Origin: Clostridium sp. CAG:1193
GTDB taxonomy: Bacteria > Bacillota_I > Bacilli_A > RF39 > UBA660
Direction: 5' to 3'
Length of the DNA: 12,128 nucleotides
Assembly: GCA_000436255.1 (NCBI GenBank)
Contig: HF990807.1
Span: 9,969 to 22,096 of the forward strand
This document shows positions 1 to 7,538 of this stretch, piece by piece. Every line of letters begins with the position of its first letter. Within the stretch, counting starts at the first letter, position 1. The notes under the pieces were generated by a model. That model saw only the letters and a list, made by a program, of their open reading frames with translations. It was not told the origin of the DNA and did not search any database. The translations under genes were made by a program, and so were the position numbers.

Positions 1-625
1 TGTTTAAAGCATCTTTTAAATATATACTTATATCCCAACTATTAATATTATCTTTTTTATCTTCTAATTGGTCTTGCAAGTATATTGTATCTCCTCCATC
101 GTTATAAATGGGTTCATGCATACTTACTGGTTCTTTTAAACTATCAAGTGCTAAAATTATTTCTATTTCTTTTAAATCAAGCATTTTTGCTATTTCTTCA
201 TTACTTGGCTCAACCCCGTTTTTACTTGTTAATTCATCTTTTAATTTTATTACTTTATATGCAATATCTTTTGTACTTCTTGATATTCTTATACTATTAT
301 TATCTCTTAAGTATCTTTTTACCTCACCATCTATCATAGGTACTGCATATGTACTAAATTTAACATTATGTGATAAATCAAAATTATCTATTGCTTTTAT
401 TAAACCAACACATCCAATTTGAAATAAATCATCCATATTATCTATTCTGTTATTAAATTTTTTAAGAAGTGAAAGCACTAATTTTAAATTGCCATTAACA
501 AGTATACTTCTTGCACTCTCATCTCCACATTTTAATCTTGAAAATAAATCATTCATTTCTTTATTATTTAATACTTTTATATCAGATGTATTTACACCAC
601 TTATATCTACTTTGCCTTTACCCAT
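1..625 (-). CDS. sigG: RNA polymerase sporulation sigma factor SigG (partial, C-terminus beyond window)
   Basis: Forespore-specific sigma factor that directs RNA polymerase to late forespore genes after engulfment. The visible 208 residues read through to the window edge without a stop. They follow the SigG pattern closely: N-terminal KVDISGVNTS (5-14), ESARSILVNGNLKLVLSLL (36-54), region 2 with DDLFQIGCVGLIKAIDNFDL (65-84) and VKFSTYAVPMIDGEVKRYLR (88-107), the region 3 stretch near SIRISRSTKDIAYK (111-124), and the SigG-typical EPIYNDGGD (171-179). SigG is normally about 255-260 residues, so only the end of region 4 (the -35 reading helix-turn-helix) is missing. The ATG at 625 is preceded by GGAGGG (634-639) at good spacing. 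The upstream gene is a histidine kinase with its own terminator, not the spoIIGA-sigE pair often found in front of sigG. SigF is the closest alternative, but the NGNLKLVLS and YNDGGD segments favour SigG. Confidence 0.93.
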   Translation of the reverse strand, partial: MGKGKVDISGVNTSDIKVLNNKEMNDLFSRLKCGDESARSILVNGNLKLVLSLLKKFNNRIDNMDDLFQIGCVGLIKAIDNFDLSHNVKFSTYAVPMIDGEVKRYLRDNNSIRISRSTKDIAYKVIKLKDELTSKNGVEPSNEEIAKMLDLKEIEIILALDSLKEPVSMHEPIYNDGGDTIYLQDQLEDKKDNINSWDISIYLKDALN

Positions 626-720
626 ATAAAAATCCCTCCAACATAATATTGAAAGCATTTTTATATATTTATTCACAAATATAATATTTAAACCATTTAT
701 TAAGTTTTATTTTGGTTCAT

Positions 721-748
721 AAAAAAACATCTAATAAATATTAGATGT
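721..748 (-). terminator. Intrinsic terminator of the hybrid histidine kinase gene
   Basis: A perfect 9-bp inverted repeat (727-735 with 740-748, 4-nt loop) is followed on the minus strand by six T residues (721-726). The hairpin begins inside the kinase stop codon. It separates the kinase from sigG, 95 nt further on. Confidence 0.8.
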
Positions 749-2559
749 TATTTAAATATTCCTTTTAATTTTTCTTTAATTTGATCTTTACTAAATGGTT
801 TTGATAAGTAATCTATAAATCCTTCACTTTTATATTTTTCTTCTGATCCTGCTATCGCATCTGCTGTAAGTGCTATTACTGGTGTATTAAAATTAGGTAT
901 TTTCTTTAATTCTTCTAATGCTATTTCTCCATTCATTACTGGCATCATTATATCCATTAATATAACATCATAATGTTTGTTTAATACTTTTTCTACACAC
1001 TCTTTTCCGTTATAACATTCATCTACTTCTTTAAATCCTAGAGTATCTATACTCTTTTTTGCTACTTTTATATTTAGCTTATTATCATCTACTATTAATA
1101 TACTCTTATTACTATAATCTATATTTACTCTTTCTTTTATAACCCCTATATCTATTAGTTGTGTCTCTGTTAAATCTTTATTCATCTTACTTATCTTTTG
1201 TGGAATACTTACTACAAATATTGATCCTGTTCCAAATTTTGATGATACATTTATTTTTCCACCCATAAGATCTACTAATTTCTTTGTTATTGCTAGTCCT
1301 AATCCTGTTCCTTCTGTTGTTGTATTCTTCTCTACATCAAGTCGTTCAAACTTATTAAATAATTTCTTTATGTTCTCTTCTTTTATTCCTATTCCTGTAT
1401 CTTTTACACTTATTAATAATGTACATTTATCTCCTTCATTTATACACTTTGCACTTACTTCTATATATCCTTCATTTGTATACTTAATTGCATTTGATAT
1501 AAGATTATTTAATATTTGCTTTATATGTAGTTTATCTCCTAGTAATTCATATGGTATATCTTCTGCTATATCAAGTCTCATCTCTACTTGTTTTGTACCT
1601 ATTCTTACTTTATTTACTTTTACTAATGTTGTTAGTTCTTTCTTAAAATCATATGGTACTTCTATTATCTCTACTTTATCACTTTCTATCTTATTTATAT
1701 CCATTATATTACCTACTATTTCTAGTAATGTATGTGATGCGGATACTATATCATTTAAATCCTCTTTCATTGAACTTGGACATTCTTCTTTTTCTTTCAT
1801 ATCTTCTGAAAGCCCTACTATCGCATTTAGAGGTGTCCTTATTTCATGTGACATACTTGATAAAAAGTCACTTTTTGCTCTATTTGCTCTTTCTGCATTC
1901 TCTTTTGCTATATTTAATTCTGCTATCATTTTTACATCTGGATTCTCTATTGTAAAATAAAGAAGATATGAAATTATAGTATGTGTAAATGTCATAAGTA
2001 ATAATTCAGGTTTTAAAAACTGAACAATAGTTGATATACTCCCTATAACTATTAGTGCAATAAGTGGAATATACTTTTTTAATCTTTTTTTATCAAATGT
2101 AATAGCGATCTTAATTATCCCTAAAATTATAAATAAAAATGTCATAGAATAAACAATAAGTACTGGTATACCGCTAGGTAAAATCAAATTATTTGTTTTA
2201 GTATAATTAACTGGTAAAACTAATACTAATATTGATAATAGAATAATAATATATTTATATATTTTATTTAAGTTCTCTTTTTTTGCTATAACATTTATAT
2301 ACATTGAAAAATATGCTACCCAAAAAACATAATACACTAATATAAGTTTTGTACTAATGACGTAAATTAAATTGTTTTCAGTAATTCCTACTTTTATTAA
2401 TACATAATTTGTAAATTCTATTATTGGCCCTAATAAAGTACAAATTAGAATTTTAGAAAACATTTTAGTTTCTGCGTGATCAATTCTCTTTTTACCGAAA
2501 AATATTATTACTAAAATGAATGTAAAAATAAAACTACATATAGTAAAAGATATATTCAT
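748..2559 (-). CDS. Orphan membrane-bound hybrid sensor histidine kinase (7TM sensor, HisKA, HATPase_c, receiver)
   Basis: Predicted to sense a signal at or in the membrane, autophosphorylate on His and pass the phosphate to its own receiver domain. Residues 1-205 hold about seven hydrophobic segments (near 3-22, 36-55, 66-90, 101-118, 130-152, 163-181, 187-205), like the HisKA_7TM sensor type. A short coiled linker (210-230) leads to HisKA with SHEIRTP (phospho-His 238). The ATPase domain shows the N box NNLISNAIKYT (351-361), DTGIGI (387-392) and GTGLGL (417-422). The C-terminal receiver has acidic pair D491-D492, phospho-Asp D536 in MDIMMP, T565 and K587, so every catalytic position is intact. 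No response regulator with an output domain lies nearby, so its partner (a phosphotransfer protein or Spo0A-like regulator) is unknown. An AGGTAGGTG ribosome site precedes the ATG. Its place before sigG makes a sporulation role conceivable, but that is inference. Confidence 0.93.
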   Translation of the reverse strand: MNISFTICSFIFTFILVIIFFGKKRIDHAETKMFSKILICTLLGPIIEFTNYVLIKVGITENNLIYVISTKLILVYYVFWVAYFSMYINVIAKKENLNKIYKYIIILLSILVLVLPVNYTKTNNLILPSGIPVLIVYSMTFLFIILGIIKIAITFDKKRLKKYIPLIALIVIGSISTIVQFLKPELLLMTFTHTIISYLLYFTIENPDVKMIAELNIAKENAERANRAKSDFLSSMSHEIRTPLNAIVGLSEDMKEKEECPSSMKEDLNDIVSASHTLLEIVGNIMDINKIESDKVEIIEVPYDFKKELTTLVKVNKVRIGTKQVEMRLDIAEDIPYELLGDKLHIKQILNNLISNAIKYTNEGYIEVSAKCINEGDKCTLLISVKDTGIGIKEENIKKLFNKFERLDVEKNTTTEGTGLGLAITKKLVDLMGGKINVSSKFGTGSIFVVSIPQKISKMNKDLTETQLIDIGVIKERVNIDYSNKSILIVDDNKLNIKVAKKSIDTLGFKEVDECYNGKECVEKVLNKHYDVILMDIMMPVMNGEIALEELKKIPNFNTPVIALTADAIAGSEEKYKSEGFIDYLSKPFSKDQIKEKLKGIFK

Positions 2560-2580
2560 AATTACACCTACCTTAAAATA

Positions 2581-2609
2581 AGTATACCACGCATTAAATA
2601 AAATAAAAA
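2581..2609 (-). promoter_or_regulatory. Putative extended -10 promoter of the histidine kinase gene
   Basis: On the minus strand TATACT (2586-2581) is preceded by TGG (2589-2587), giving an extended -10 element. The -35 position (2609-2604) reads TTTTTA and is weak. The predicted start near 2574 leaves a leader of about 15 nt. Confidence 0.5.
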
Positions 2610-2615
2610 GACATG

Positions 2616-4592
2616 CTATTTACTTTTTACAGCAAGTCTTTTAAATATACTTTTCTTTTTACACTTTTCTTTTTCTATTTCTTCAAAATATATACATTTT
2701 AAATCTTTTATTTTTGTTTTCATCATTAGATTTCTTGGTATTTCATCTAATTCTTTATAAAATGTTGGAGCATGCATCATATCAAGTTTAGTTATAATAT
2801 CTGTATATAATTTAGAATTAATTTGTTTTTTTAATTCTTCGTTAACATAATCTTCATAAACTATAAAACACGCAGGTGCTTCTTTTTCTTTTTCATCTGG
2901 AATTCCAATAACCGCACAATCTTTAATTCCAGTTATTTCTTTTGCTACATTTTCTATTTTTGGTGCCCAAACTTTATGCCCATCTCTTACAATTAGACCC
3001 GATTTTCTTCCCATACAGAATGTATGTCCAGCAGGGTCAATATATCCAAGATCTCCTGTGTGATACCATTTAGTTCCATCACTATGAGTAATTAATGCTT
3101 CATCTGTATTTTTTCTATCATTATAATATTCTTTAAATACATTAGGATTACTTGCAAGATAGCATATTTCTCCTACTTCATAATACATAAGTCCTTTATT
3201 ATAATTTTCATCATCAATACATCTGGTATTATTTTCACTATCATATGCAAAAATTGCCACATCGTTTCCAGGGAATACTACTCCGACACAACCTTCATAG
3301 TAAGTATCTTTATTTTTAAGTACTCCATTAGGATTTTGTGCTGGTCCACATGTTTCAGATGTGCCTAATGCATTTTCTATTACTGCACTTGATCCACACT
3401 TTCTTAAAACTTCATTTGCTTCTTTTTCTAAAGATAACTCAAGTAAATCTCCACCAGAAATAAGATGTTTTTTCTTACTAAAATCTACATATCTTCCTTT
3501 TTCATTTTCTTTTTTTACATAATCACAAATTCTTTGTATTAAAAGAGGCCCAACAAGTGCAACTGTACTTTCATCATTTAGTATTTCTTTAGCACAATTA
3601 ACTGGGTTAAAAAGTGGACTTAATGATGTAGTAACTCCCCATACTATAGCAAGAACTATATCATACCAAAAATATGAACTTGATGGAGGCATTGGATTAA
3701 ACATAGAATCAGTACTATCTATATCAAATTCTGAATAAAGTTGTTTATATAAAGAACTTAAGAAGTTTTCATTAGTTGTTACAACACCCTTTGATTCACC
3801 TGTTGAACCGCTTGTTGGAAATATTGCAACACTTTCATTTTCTTCATATGGTTCAATTATATCTTCCATTTTTAAATTACTATTTTCATATTTTTTTATT
3901 GCATCATAAAAACTTACCCATTTTTTATTTTTACTACTTTTAATTTTTAGTAAAGATGCACTTTCTGATAAACTTATAATTGATTTTTCAAACTTTGACA
4001 TATTAGGAATACTTCCTTTAATTGGTAAGTAAATTACCTGGTCTACTGAATCAATACTTTTTAATTTTGAATAGAATAAATCTAATGTAATTAAACATTT
4101 AGAATTTGATTCTTTTATGCATTTTTCAATATATTCTTTATTACTTGTAGGGTCTATTGGTCTTACTATGCCACCAATTAAATTTATAGCAAAAAAAGCA
4201 TATATAGATTCAGGAACTGAAGGCGTGCATATAACTACTATATCACCTTTTTTTATTCCATAATCATTCTTAAGTACATTTGCAAACTTAATACTATTTT
4301 CTACAAGTTCTCCAAAAGTAACCTTTCTATCACATCTATATGCAACTAAATCTTTTATAGATTCTGCTTTTTCAAGTGCTATTTTGCTAATTCTTTCTCT
4401 TGGAAAATCTTTATCTAAAACTTCTTTACTAAAATATTGGCGATATGGTCTATCTTCTAAACCATATCCACTTAAAGAAAAACCCAATTTAGATTCTGTA
4501 TCACTAACTAATTTAACTATTTCTTCACGAGTAATTGGTCTTGTACTATTACTTGATAAGTTATATATATGATCTAATACTTCGTCTTTCAT
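2616..4592 (-). CDS. AMP-forming adenylate synthetase (ANL superfamily, acyl/acid-CoA ligase type), substrate unknown
   Basis: ANL enzymes activate a carboxylic acid with ATP to an acyl-adenylate and pass it to CoA or a carrier thiol. The core motifs are present: the P-loop-like PTSGSTGESKGV (259-270), where the usual Pro before Lys is Ser; ALGTSETCG (408-416); YHTGD (510-514) followed by GYID; the hinge Arg in CMGRKSG (526-532); and IPRNLMMKTK (618-627), where K625 sits at the catalytic lysine position but the usual Gly before it is Met. The length of 658 aa is near that of acetyl-CoA synthetases, but the motifs do not identify acetate, fatty acid, aryl acid or amino acid as substrate. The C-terminus ends in a Lys-rich tail (641-658). 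No carrier protein, thioesterase or condensing enzyme is adjacent. The ATG at 4592 follows AAAAAGGGGG. The promoter lies inside the preceding terminator. Confidence 0.88.
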   Translation of the reverse strand: MKDEVLDHIYNLSSNSTRPITREEIVKLVSDTESKLGFSLSGYGLEDRPYRQYFSKEVLDKDFPRERISKIALEKAESIKDLVAYRCDRKVTFGELVENSIKFANVLKNDYGIKKGDIVVICTPSVPESIYAFFAINLIGGIVRPIDPTSNKEYIEKCIKESNSKCLITLDLFYSKLKSIDSVDQVIYLPIKGSIPNMSKFEKSIISLSESASLLKIKSSKNKKWVSFYDAIKKYENSNLKMEDIIEPYEENESVAIFPTSGSTGESKGVVTTNENFLSSLYKQLYSEFDIDSTDSMFNPMPPSSSYFWYDIVLAIVWGVTTSLSPLFNPVNCAKEILNDESTVALVGPLLIQRICDYVKKENEKGRYVDFSKKKHLISGGDLLELSLEKEANEVLRKCGSSAVIENALGTSETCGPAQNPNGVLKNKDTYYEGCVGVVFPGNDVAIFAYDSENNTRCIDDENYNKGLMYYEVGEICYLASNPNVFKEYYNDRKNTDEALITHSDGTKWYHTGDLGYIDPAGHTFCMGRKSGLIVRDGHKVWAPKIENVAKEITGIKDCAVIGIPDEKEKEAPACFIVYEDYVNEELKKQINSKLYTDIITKLDMMHAPTFYKELDEIPRNLMMKTKIKDLKCIYFEEIEKEKCKKKSIFKRLAVKSK

Positions 4593-4617
4593 AATATATC
4601 CCCCTTTTTATACCAAT

Positions 4618-4645
4618 ATTATATATAAAAAATAAAAAATGTCAA
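4618..4645 (-). promoter_or_regulatory. Consensus sigma-A promoter of the AMP-forming ligase gene
   Basis: Minus strand TTGACA (4645-4640), a 16-nt spacer, then TATAAT (4623-4618). Both hexamers are perfect consensus. The predicted start near 4611 gives a leader of about 19 nt with the ribosome site. The -35 box lies in the 3' arm of the tyrS terminator hairpin. Confidence 0.8.
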
Positions 4646-4664
4646 ATTTTACAATTTGACATTT
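4627..4664 (-). terminator. Intrinsic terminator of tyrS
   Basis: A perfect 12-bp inverted repeat (4637-4648 with 4653-4664, loop 4649-4652) is followed on the minus strand by a T-rich tract (4637-4627). It lies about 70 nt after the tyrS stop and overlaps the promoter of the next gene. Confidence 0.85.
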
Positions 4665-4734
4665 CAAAAAGATACCAGTAAATAACTAATATTCAATATT
4701 TTTTATCAAGAATATAACATTATAATAACGCTTT

Positions 4735-5937
4735 TTACTGCCTAGTCAAAACAATTTTTTTAAATTGTTTTTTGCCTTTTTGAATAATTAATTCACCATT
4801 TTTAAAATCTTTTGTAGTAATTACTTTGTTAATATCATTTTCTTTTATAGCGTTTACACTTATACCATTTTGTTCAATCATTCTTCTTCCCTCAGATTTT
4901 GATAAAACAATATTTGATAAATTTAATAAATCTGTTAATAGCAATCCATTTTCCAACATATGCTCTTTTATTTCAAATATTTCAATATTTTCAGGTGCCC
5001 CACCCTTAGCTACTGTATTATATCTTTCTTCAGCTTGATTAATAAATTCTTCTCCATGATACATTTTAATTATTTCTTCTGCATATTTCCTATGTGCCAT
5101 TAATATATCTTCGTTCATCCACTTTTCTACATCTTTCATATCTAAATCTGTAGTAAGATTAAAATAATCTAATAGCACAGCATCAGGTATTTTCATAGCT
5201 TTTTCATACATTTTTTCAGGAGTTTCATCTACTCCGATATAATTTCCTAATGATTTAGACATCTTTTCCTTACCATCTAATCCTACTAATAAAGGAAAAC
5301 ACATTACATCTTGTGGTTCTTGATCATAGTCTTTTTGTAACTCTCTACCAACTAGCAAATTAAATGTTTGATCTGTTCCACCTATTTCTATATCAGCATG
5401 TAATGCAACTGAATCATATCCTTGCATTAACGGATATAAAAATTCATGAATACCAATTGGGATATTATTGTTAAATCTATTTTTAAAATCATCCCTTTCA
5501 AGAATTCTTGCTACTGTATATTTTCCAGTTAATTTAATAACATCTTCAAATGACATTTTTCCTAACCAATCCGAATTATACACAATTCTTATTTTTTTAG
5601 GATCCAATATTTTAGAAACTTGTTTAAAATATGTTTCACCATTTTTTCTTGTCTCTTCAAATGATAACGATGGTCTAGTTTTAGATTTTCCAGATGGATC
5701 TCCAATCATTGCTGTAAAATCACCTATAACAAAAACTATGTCATGTCCCAATTCTTGCAATACTTTTAATGCACGTAATGGCACCGTATGACCTAGATGT
5801 AAATCAGGTCTTGACGGATCAGCACCAAATTTTACTATTAATTTTTTTTCACTATTTAATTTTTTTAATAATGTTTCCTTATTATAAATATCAACAGTTT
5901 TTCTCAGTATTAATTCAATTTTTTCATCTTTTGTCAT
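4735..5937 (-). CDS. tyrS: Tyrosyl-tRNA synthetase (TyrZ/TyrS2 type)
   Basis: Class I aminoacyl-tRNA synthetase that charges tRNA-Tyr in the cytoplasm. The Rossmann core carries GADPSRPDLHLGH, with the HIGH-type motif HLGH at 47-50, then GDFTAMIGDPSGKS (72-85), QGYDSVALHADIEIGGTDQ (172-190), typical of tyrosine-specific pockets, and the second signature KMSKS (225-229). An S4-like RNA-binding domain fills about 333-396, with SKSEGRRMIEQNG. The length of 400 aa is normal for this subtype. The ATG at 5937 is preceded by AAGGAGGG. Identity is independently confirmed by the T-box leader upstream, whose specifier codon is the Tyr codon UAC. The gene forms its own unit, ending at the terminator at 4627-4664. 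Confidence 0.97.
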   Translation of the reverse strand: MTKDEKIELILRKTVDIYNKETLLKKLNSEKKLIVKFGADPSRPDLHLGHTVPLRALKVLQELGHDIVFVIGDFTAMIGDPSGKSKTRPSLSFEETRKNGETYFKQVSKILDPKKIRIVYNSDWLGKMSFEDVIKLTGKYTVARILERDDFKNRFNNNIPIGIHEFLYPLMQGYDSVALHADIEIGGTDQTFNLLVGRELQKDYDQEPQDVMCFPLLVGLDGKEKMSKSLGNYIGVDETPEKMYEKAMKIPDAVLLDYFNLTTDLDMKDVEKWMNEDILMAHRKYAEEIIKMYHGEEFINQAEERYNTVAKGGAPENIEIFEIKEHMLENGLLLTDLLNLSNIVLSKSEGRRMIEQNGISVNAIKENDINKVITTKDFKNGELIIQKGKKQFKKIVLTRQ

Positions 5938-5953
5938 TTTATCCCTCCTTAAT

Positions 5954-5993
5954 AAAAAACACGATAAACAATCCTCATAAGGACGATTTATCG
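5954..5993 (-). terminator. Regulated intrinsic terminator of the tyrS T-box leader
   Basis: Minus-strand stem between 5981-5993 and 5962-5974, 13 positions with one mismatch and two G-U pairs, followed by six T residues (5959-5954). The 5' arm begins right after the T-box sequence and overlaps its end, as expected for alternative terminator and antiterminator folds. Confidence 0.88.
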
Positions 5994-6172
5994 CGGTACC
6001 ACCTTAATTTATGAATCGAAATTCATACGCTCAATAAGCTATAAAGTAGCAACCTTTAAACTCATAATGTGTATTTCAACTATATCATTTCGTTTATTTT
6101 CACCAAACATAAACTCTCTAAATTTAAAATAATATACTTTACTATTCATTAATCAACATTCATAAATAATTC
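5954..6172 (-). promoter_or_regulatory. Tyrosine-specific T-box leader of tyrS
   Basis: An untranslated leader that binds uncharged tRNA-Tyr and allows read-through into tyrS when tyrosine is short. Seen in transcript order: the AGAGAG box (6119-6114), the GGTG element of the Stem I distal part (6104-6101) between GTTT and AAAC arms, the specifier segment GAAATACAC with UAC at 6073-6071 (a Tyr codon), a short GCTA/TAGC hairpin in the Stem III position, the conserved T-box AAGGTGGTACCGCG (6005-5992), then the terminator. About 219 nt is a normal length. The 5' end is set from the predicted promoter, so it is approximate. Confidence 0.93.
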
Positions 6173-6178
6173 AATTAT

Positions 6179-6208
6179 ATTATATAATAAAATACAATTT
6201 ATTGAAAA
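6179..6208 (-). promoter_or_regulatory. Putative sigma-A promoter of the T-box/tyrS unit
   Basis: Minus strand TTTTCA (6208-6203, four of six consensus), an 18-nt spacer, then perfect TATAAT (6184-6179). A second overlapping TATAAT lies at 6179-6174. The position fits a start near 6172, just before Stem I. Confidence 0.55.
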
Positions 6209-6354
6209 GCTTTTGTTAATATTTTATTTTACATTTATTACTAAATTTTATTCTATTTTACTGAGTTTTATTGATAATTATTAATATTACCAATTCTTTT
6301 TAACATACCCATATTCTTCAAAAGAATCAGTACAATTATCATGAAAACAATTAT
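6209..6354. other. AT-rich intergenic remainder with no supported gene
   Basis: Between the tyrS promoter and the decayed gene fragment I see only AT-rich sequence. The minus strand has a short open stretch of about 30 codons ending in AAT TGG TAA (stop near 6299), without a start or ribosome site. It may be more debris of the neighbouring broken gene, or chance. No clear terminator for the S66 peptidase gene is visible. Confidence 0.4.
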
Positions 6355-6467
6355 TTATCGTAAATTTGTATAAATTTCTAATACTTTAAACTCTAGGGAT
6401 TTATTATATTCGTATGTCTTCTTAAATGCCCATTTCCAATTCCACAAATTTCAATTAATATTTTCAT
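6355..6467 (-). pseudogene. Possible decayed 5' end of an MGT/MurG-like glycosyltransferase gene
   Basis: An ATG at 6467 overlaps the stop of the S66 peptidase gene as ATGA, with GGAG about 11 nt before it. It encodes MKILIEICGIGNGHLRR, which matches the N-terminal pattern of glycosyltransferases of the GT28/UDPGT-like fold: hydrophobic strand, then GxGxGHxxR. The frame stops after 24 codons. In the -1 frame the sequence continues as TYEYNKSLEFKVLEIYTNLR before TAA (6357-6355), which resembles the following helix and the strand ending in YTN. The parsimonious reading is a one-base frameshift plus loss of the rest of the gene. The match is short, so chance cannot be excluded. Confidence 0.38.
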
Positions 6468-7438
6468 TCAAAAATCGTCTCCATAATATGCTTATTATCT
6501 TTATCTTTAATTACTTTTACAATCGAGCCATTAATTAATGTATGTACCGGCTCTGTGTGTCCTATATCTGTATTTATAAAAATTGGAATGTTTAAATCAA
6601 AAAGATTATAATTAATTGCATCTTTTAGTGTTATACCTGTATAATTAATTTCATCTTCTATTCTTCCAAATAAAATGCCTTTACACCCTATAAACCATCC
6701 GGCATTTTTAAATTGCCACATTGTTCTTAATATATCTTCATTTGTCATTTCTGCTACATCAAAATACCAAATTATTCCGTCTTCTTTATATTTCTTTATA
6801 AATTTTTTTACACAATCATATTTTGTTCCTATTATATCTTTTAAAGAATCTAAACATCCTCCTATAATTCTTCCCTTAAATTCTCTATCTTCTGTTATAC
6901 ATTCCCATGGTTGTTCTATTTTATCACTATCTATTTTATATCCATATTCAATTTGTTTTGGCGTTTTTCCATTTAAAAATTCTATATTGTTTTTTATCAT
7001 TAATTCTGGTAAGTTATCTTCGCCAAAAGATTTAGCATTAAAGCTATAAATTGTTGCAATATCCAATTTAGTTGTTATATAAATTAACAAAGGTGTAATA
7101 TCAGATTGACCTTGTACCCACTTTGTATTTTTTTTAAATTGATCAAATTTTATTAAATCCATAATTTGAACCAAAAAATCTCCACCCGAACACGCTATCA
7201 ATGCTTTTATTTCTTTATTTTTAATTGCATTGTTTAATTCAATTGATCGATTAAATGCAGATGAACTAACACCATTTTCAGTATTTCTCACATATTTATC
7301 TTCTATTACCTTATATCCATAACTATTTAATTTTTTTAACGCTTTTTCAAGTTTTTTTATTTTTTCACTTTTTACACCATTTGATGGTGAAATTATTTCT
7401 ATTGTATCATTTTTATTTACTTTTTTAGGATAAATCAT
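6464..7438 (-). CDS. S66-family serine peptidase (LD-carboxypeptidase/MccF-like)
   Basis: S66 peptidases include cytoplasmic LD-carboxypeptidases, which trim murein tetrapeptides during cell-wall recycling, and MccF-type enzymes, which cleave peptidyl-nucleotide antibiotics. The 324 aa are full length. The N-terminal nucleophile domain has DTIEIISPSNGV (11-22), a region with SxxxRxxELNNAI, the GGDFL loop (85-89) and WVQGQSDIT, with the catalytic Ser at 112 in GxSD. The C-terminal domain has GRIIGGCLDSL (189-199), WYFDVAEM (224-231), where an acidic residue provides the Glu-type member, and DIGHTEP with the catalytic His at 294. The IIWYFD form marks a Clostridia-type subfamily rather than E. 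coli LdcA. The predicted protein has no signal peptide, so it is likely cytoplasmic. AAAGGA precedes the ATG. The substrate cannot be decided from sequence. Confidence 0.88.
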   Translation of the reverse strand: MIYPKKVNKNDTIEIISPSNGVKSEKIKKLEKALKKLNSYGYKVIEDKYVRNTENGVSSSAFNRSIELNNAIKNKEIKALIACSGGDFLVQIMDLIKFDQFKKNTKWVQGQSDITPLLIYITTKLDIATIYSFNAKSFGEDNLPELMIKNNIEFLNGKTPKQIEYGYKIDSDKIEQPWECITEDREFKGRIIGGCLDSLKDIIGTKYDCVKKFIKKYKEDGIIWYFDVAEMTNEDILRTMWQFKNAGWFIGCKGILFGRIEDEINYTGITLKDAINYNLFDLNIPIFINTDIGHTEPVHTLINGSIVKVIKDKDNKHIMETIFE

Positions 7439-7488
7439 TTTTTTAATTCCTTTATTTTATCTTTCTTTTTATATTTTTTAACCGCGTC

Positions 7489-7538
7489 AATTAAGAATCT
7501 ATAAAAAATAATTCTTTTAAATAATAATATTCTTAATT
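7489..7538. repeat. Inverted repeat between the HAM1-family and S66 genes
   Basis: A perfect 10-bp inverted repeat (7489-7498 with 7529-7538) with a 30-nt AT-rich loop that can also form shorter internal pairings. It overlaps the stop codon of the HAM1-family gene. No T-run follows it on the minus strand, so it is not a classical terminator. It could be a processing or stabilising hairpin. Confidence 0.35.

Noticed and set aside
85..422. Plus-strand open frames opposite sigG
   Set aside because: The minus strand encodes an unmistakable SigG through the same bases. The plus frames lack motifs and ribosome sites.
640..720. SigG-like promoter (TGAATA then AATATTA) upstream of sigG
   Set aside because: The spacing is about 19 nt and the predicted start would fall inside the ribosome binding site. 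No convincing promoter of any class was found in this gap.
1370..1960. Long plus-strand open frames opposite the histidine kinase, and similar ones opposite tyrS, the S66 gene and the DAHP synthase
   Set aside because: They are low-complexity hydrophobic or Ser/Leu-rich mirror readings of AT-rich genes with no ribosome sites, and the minus-strand genes have clear family motifs.
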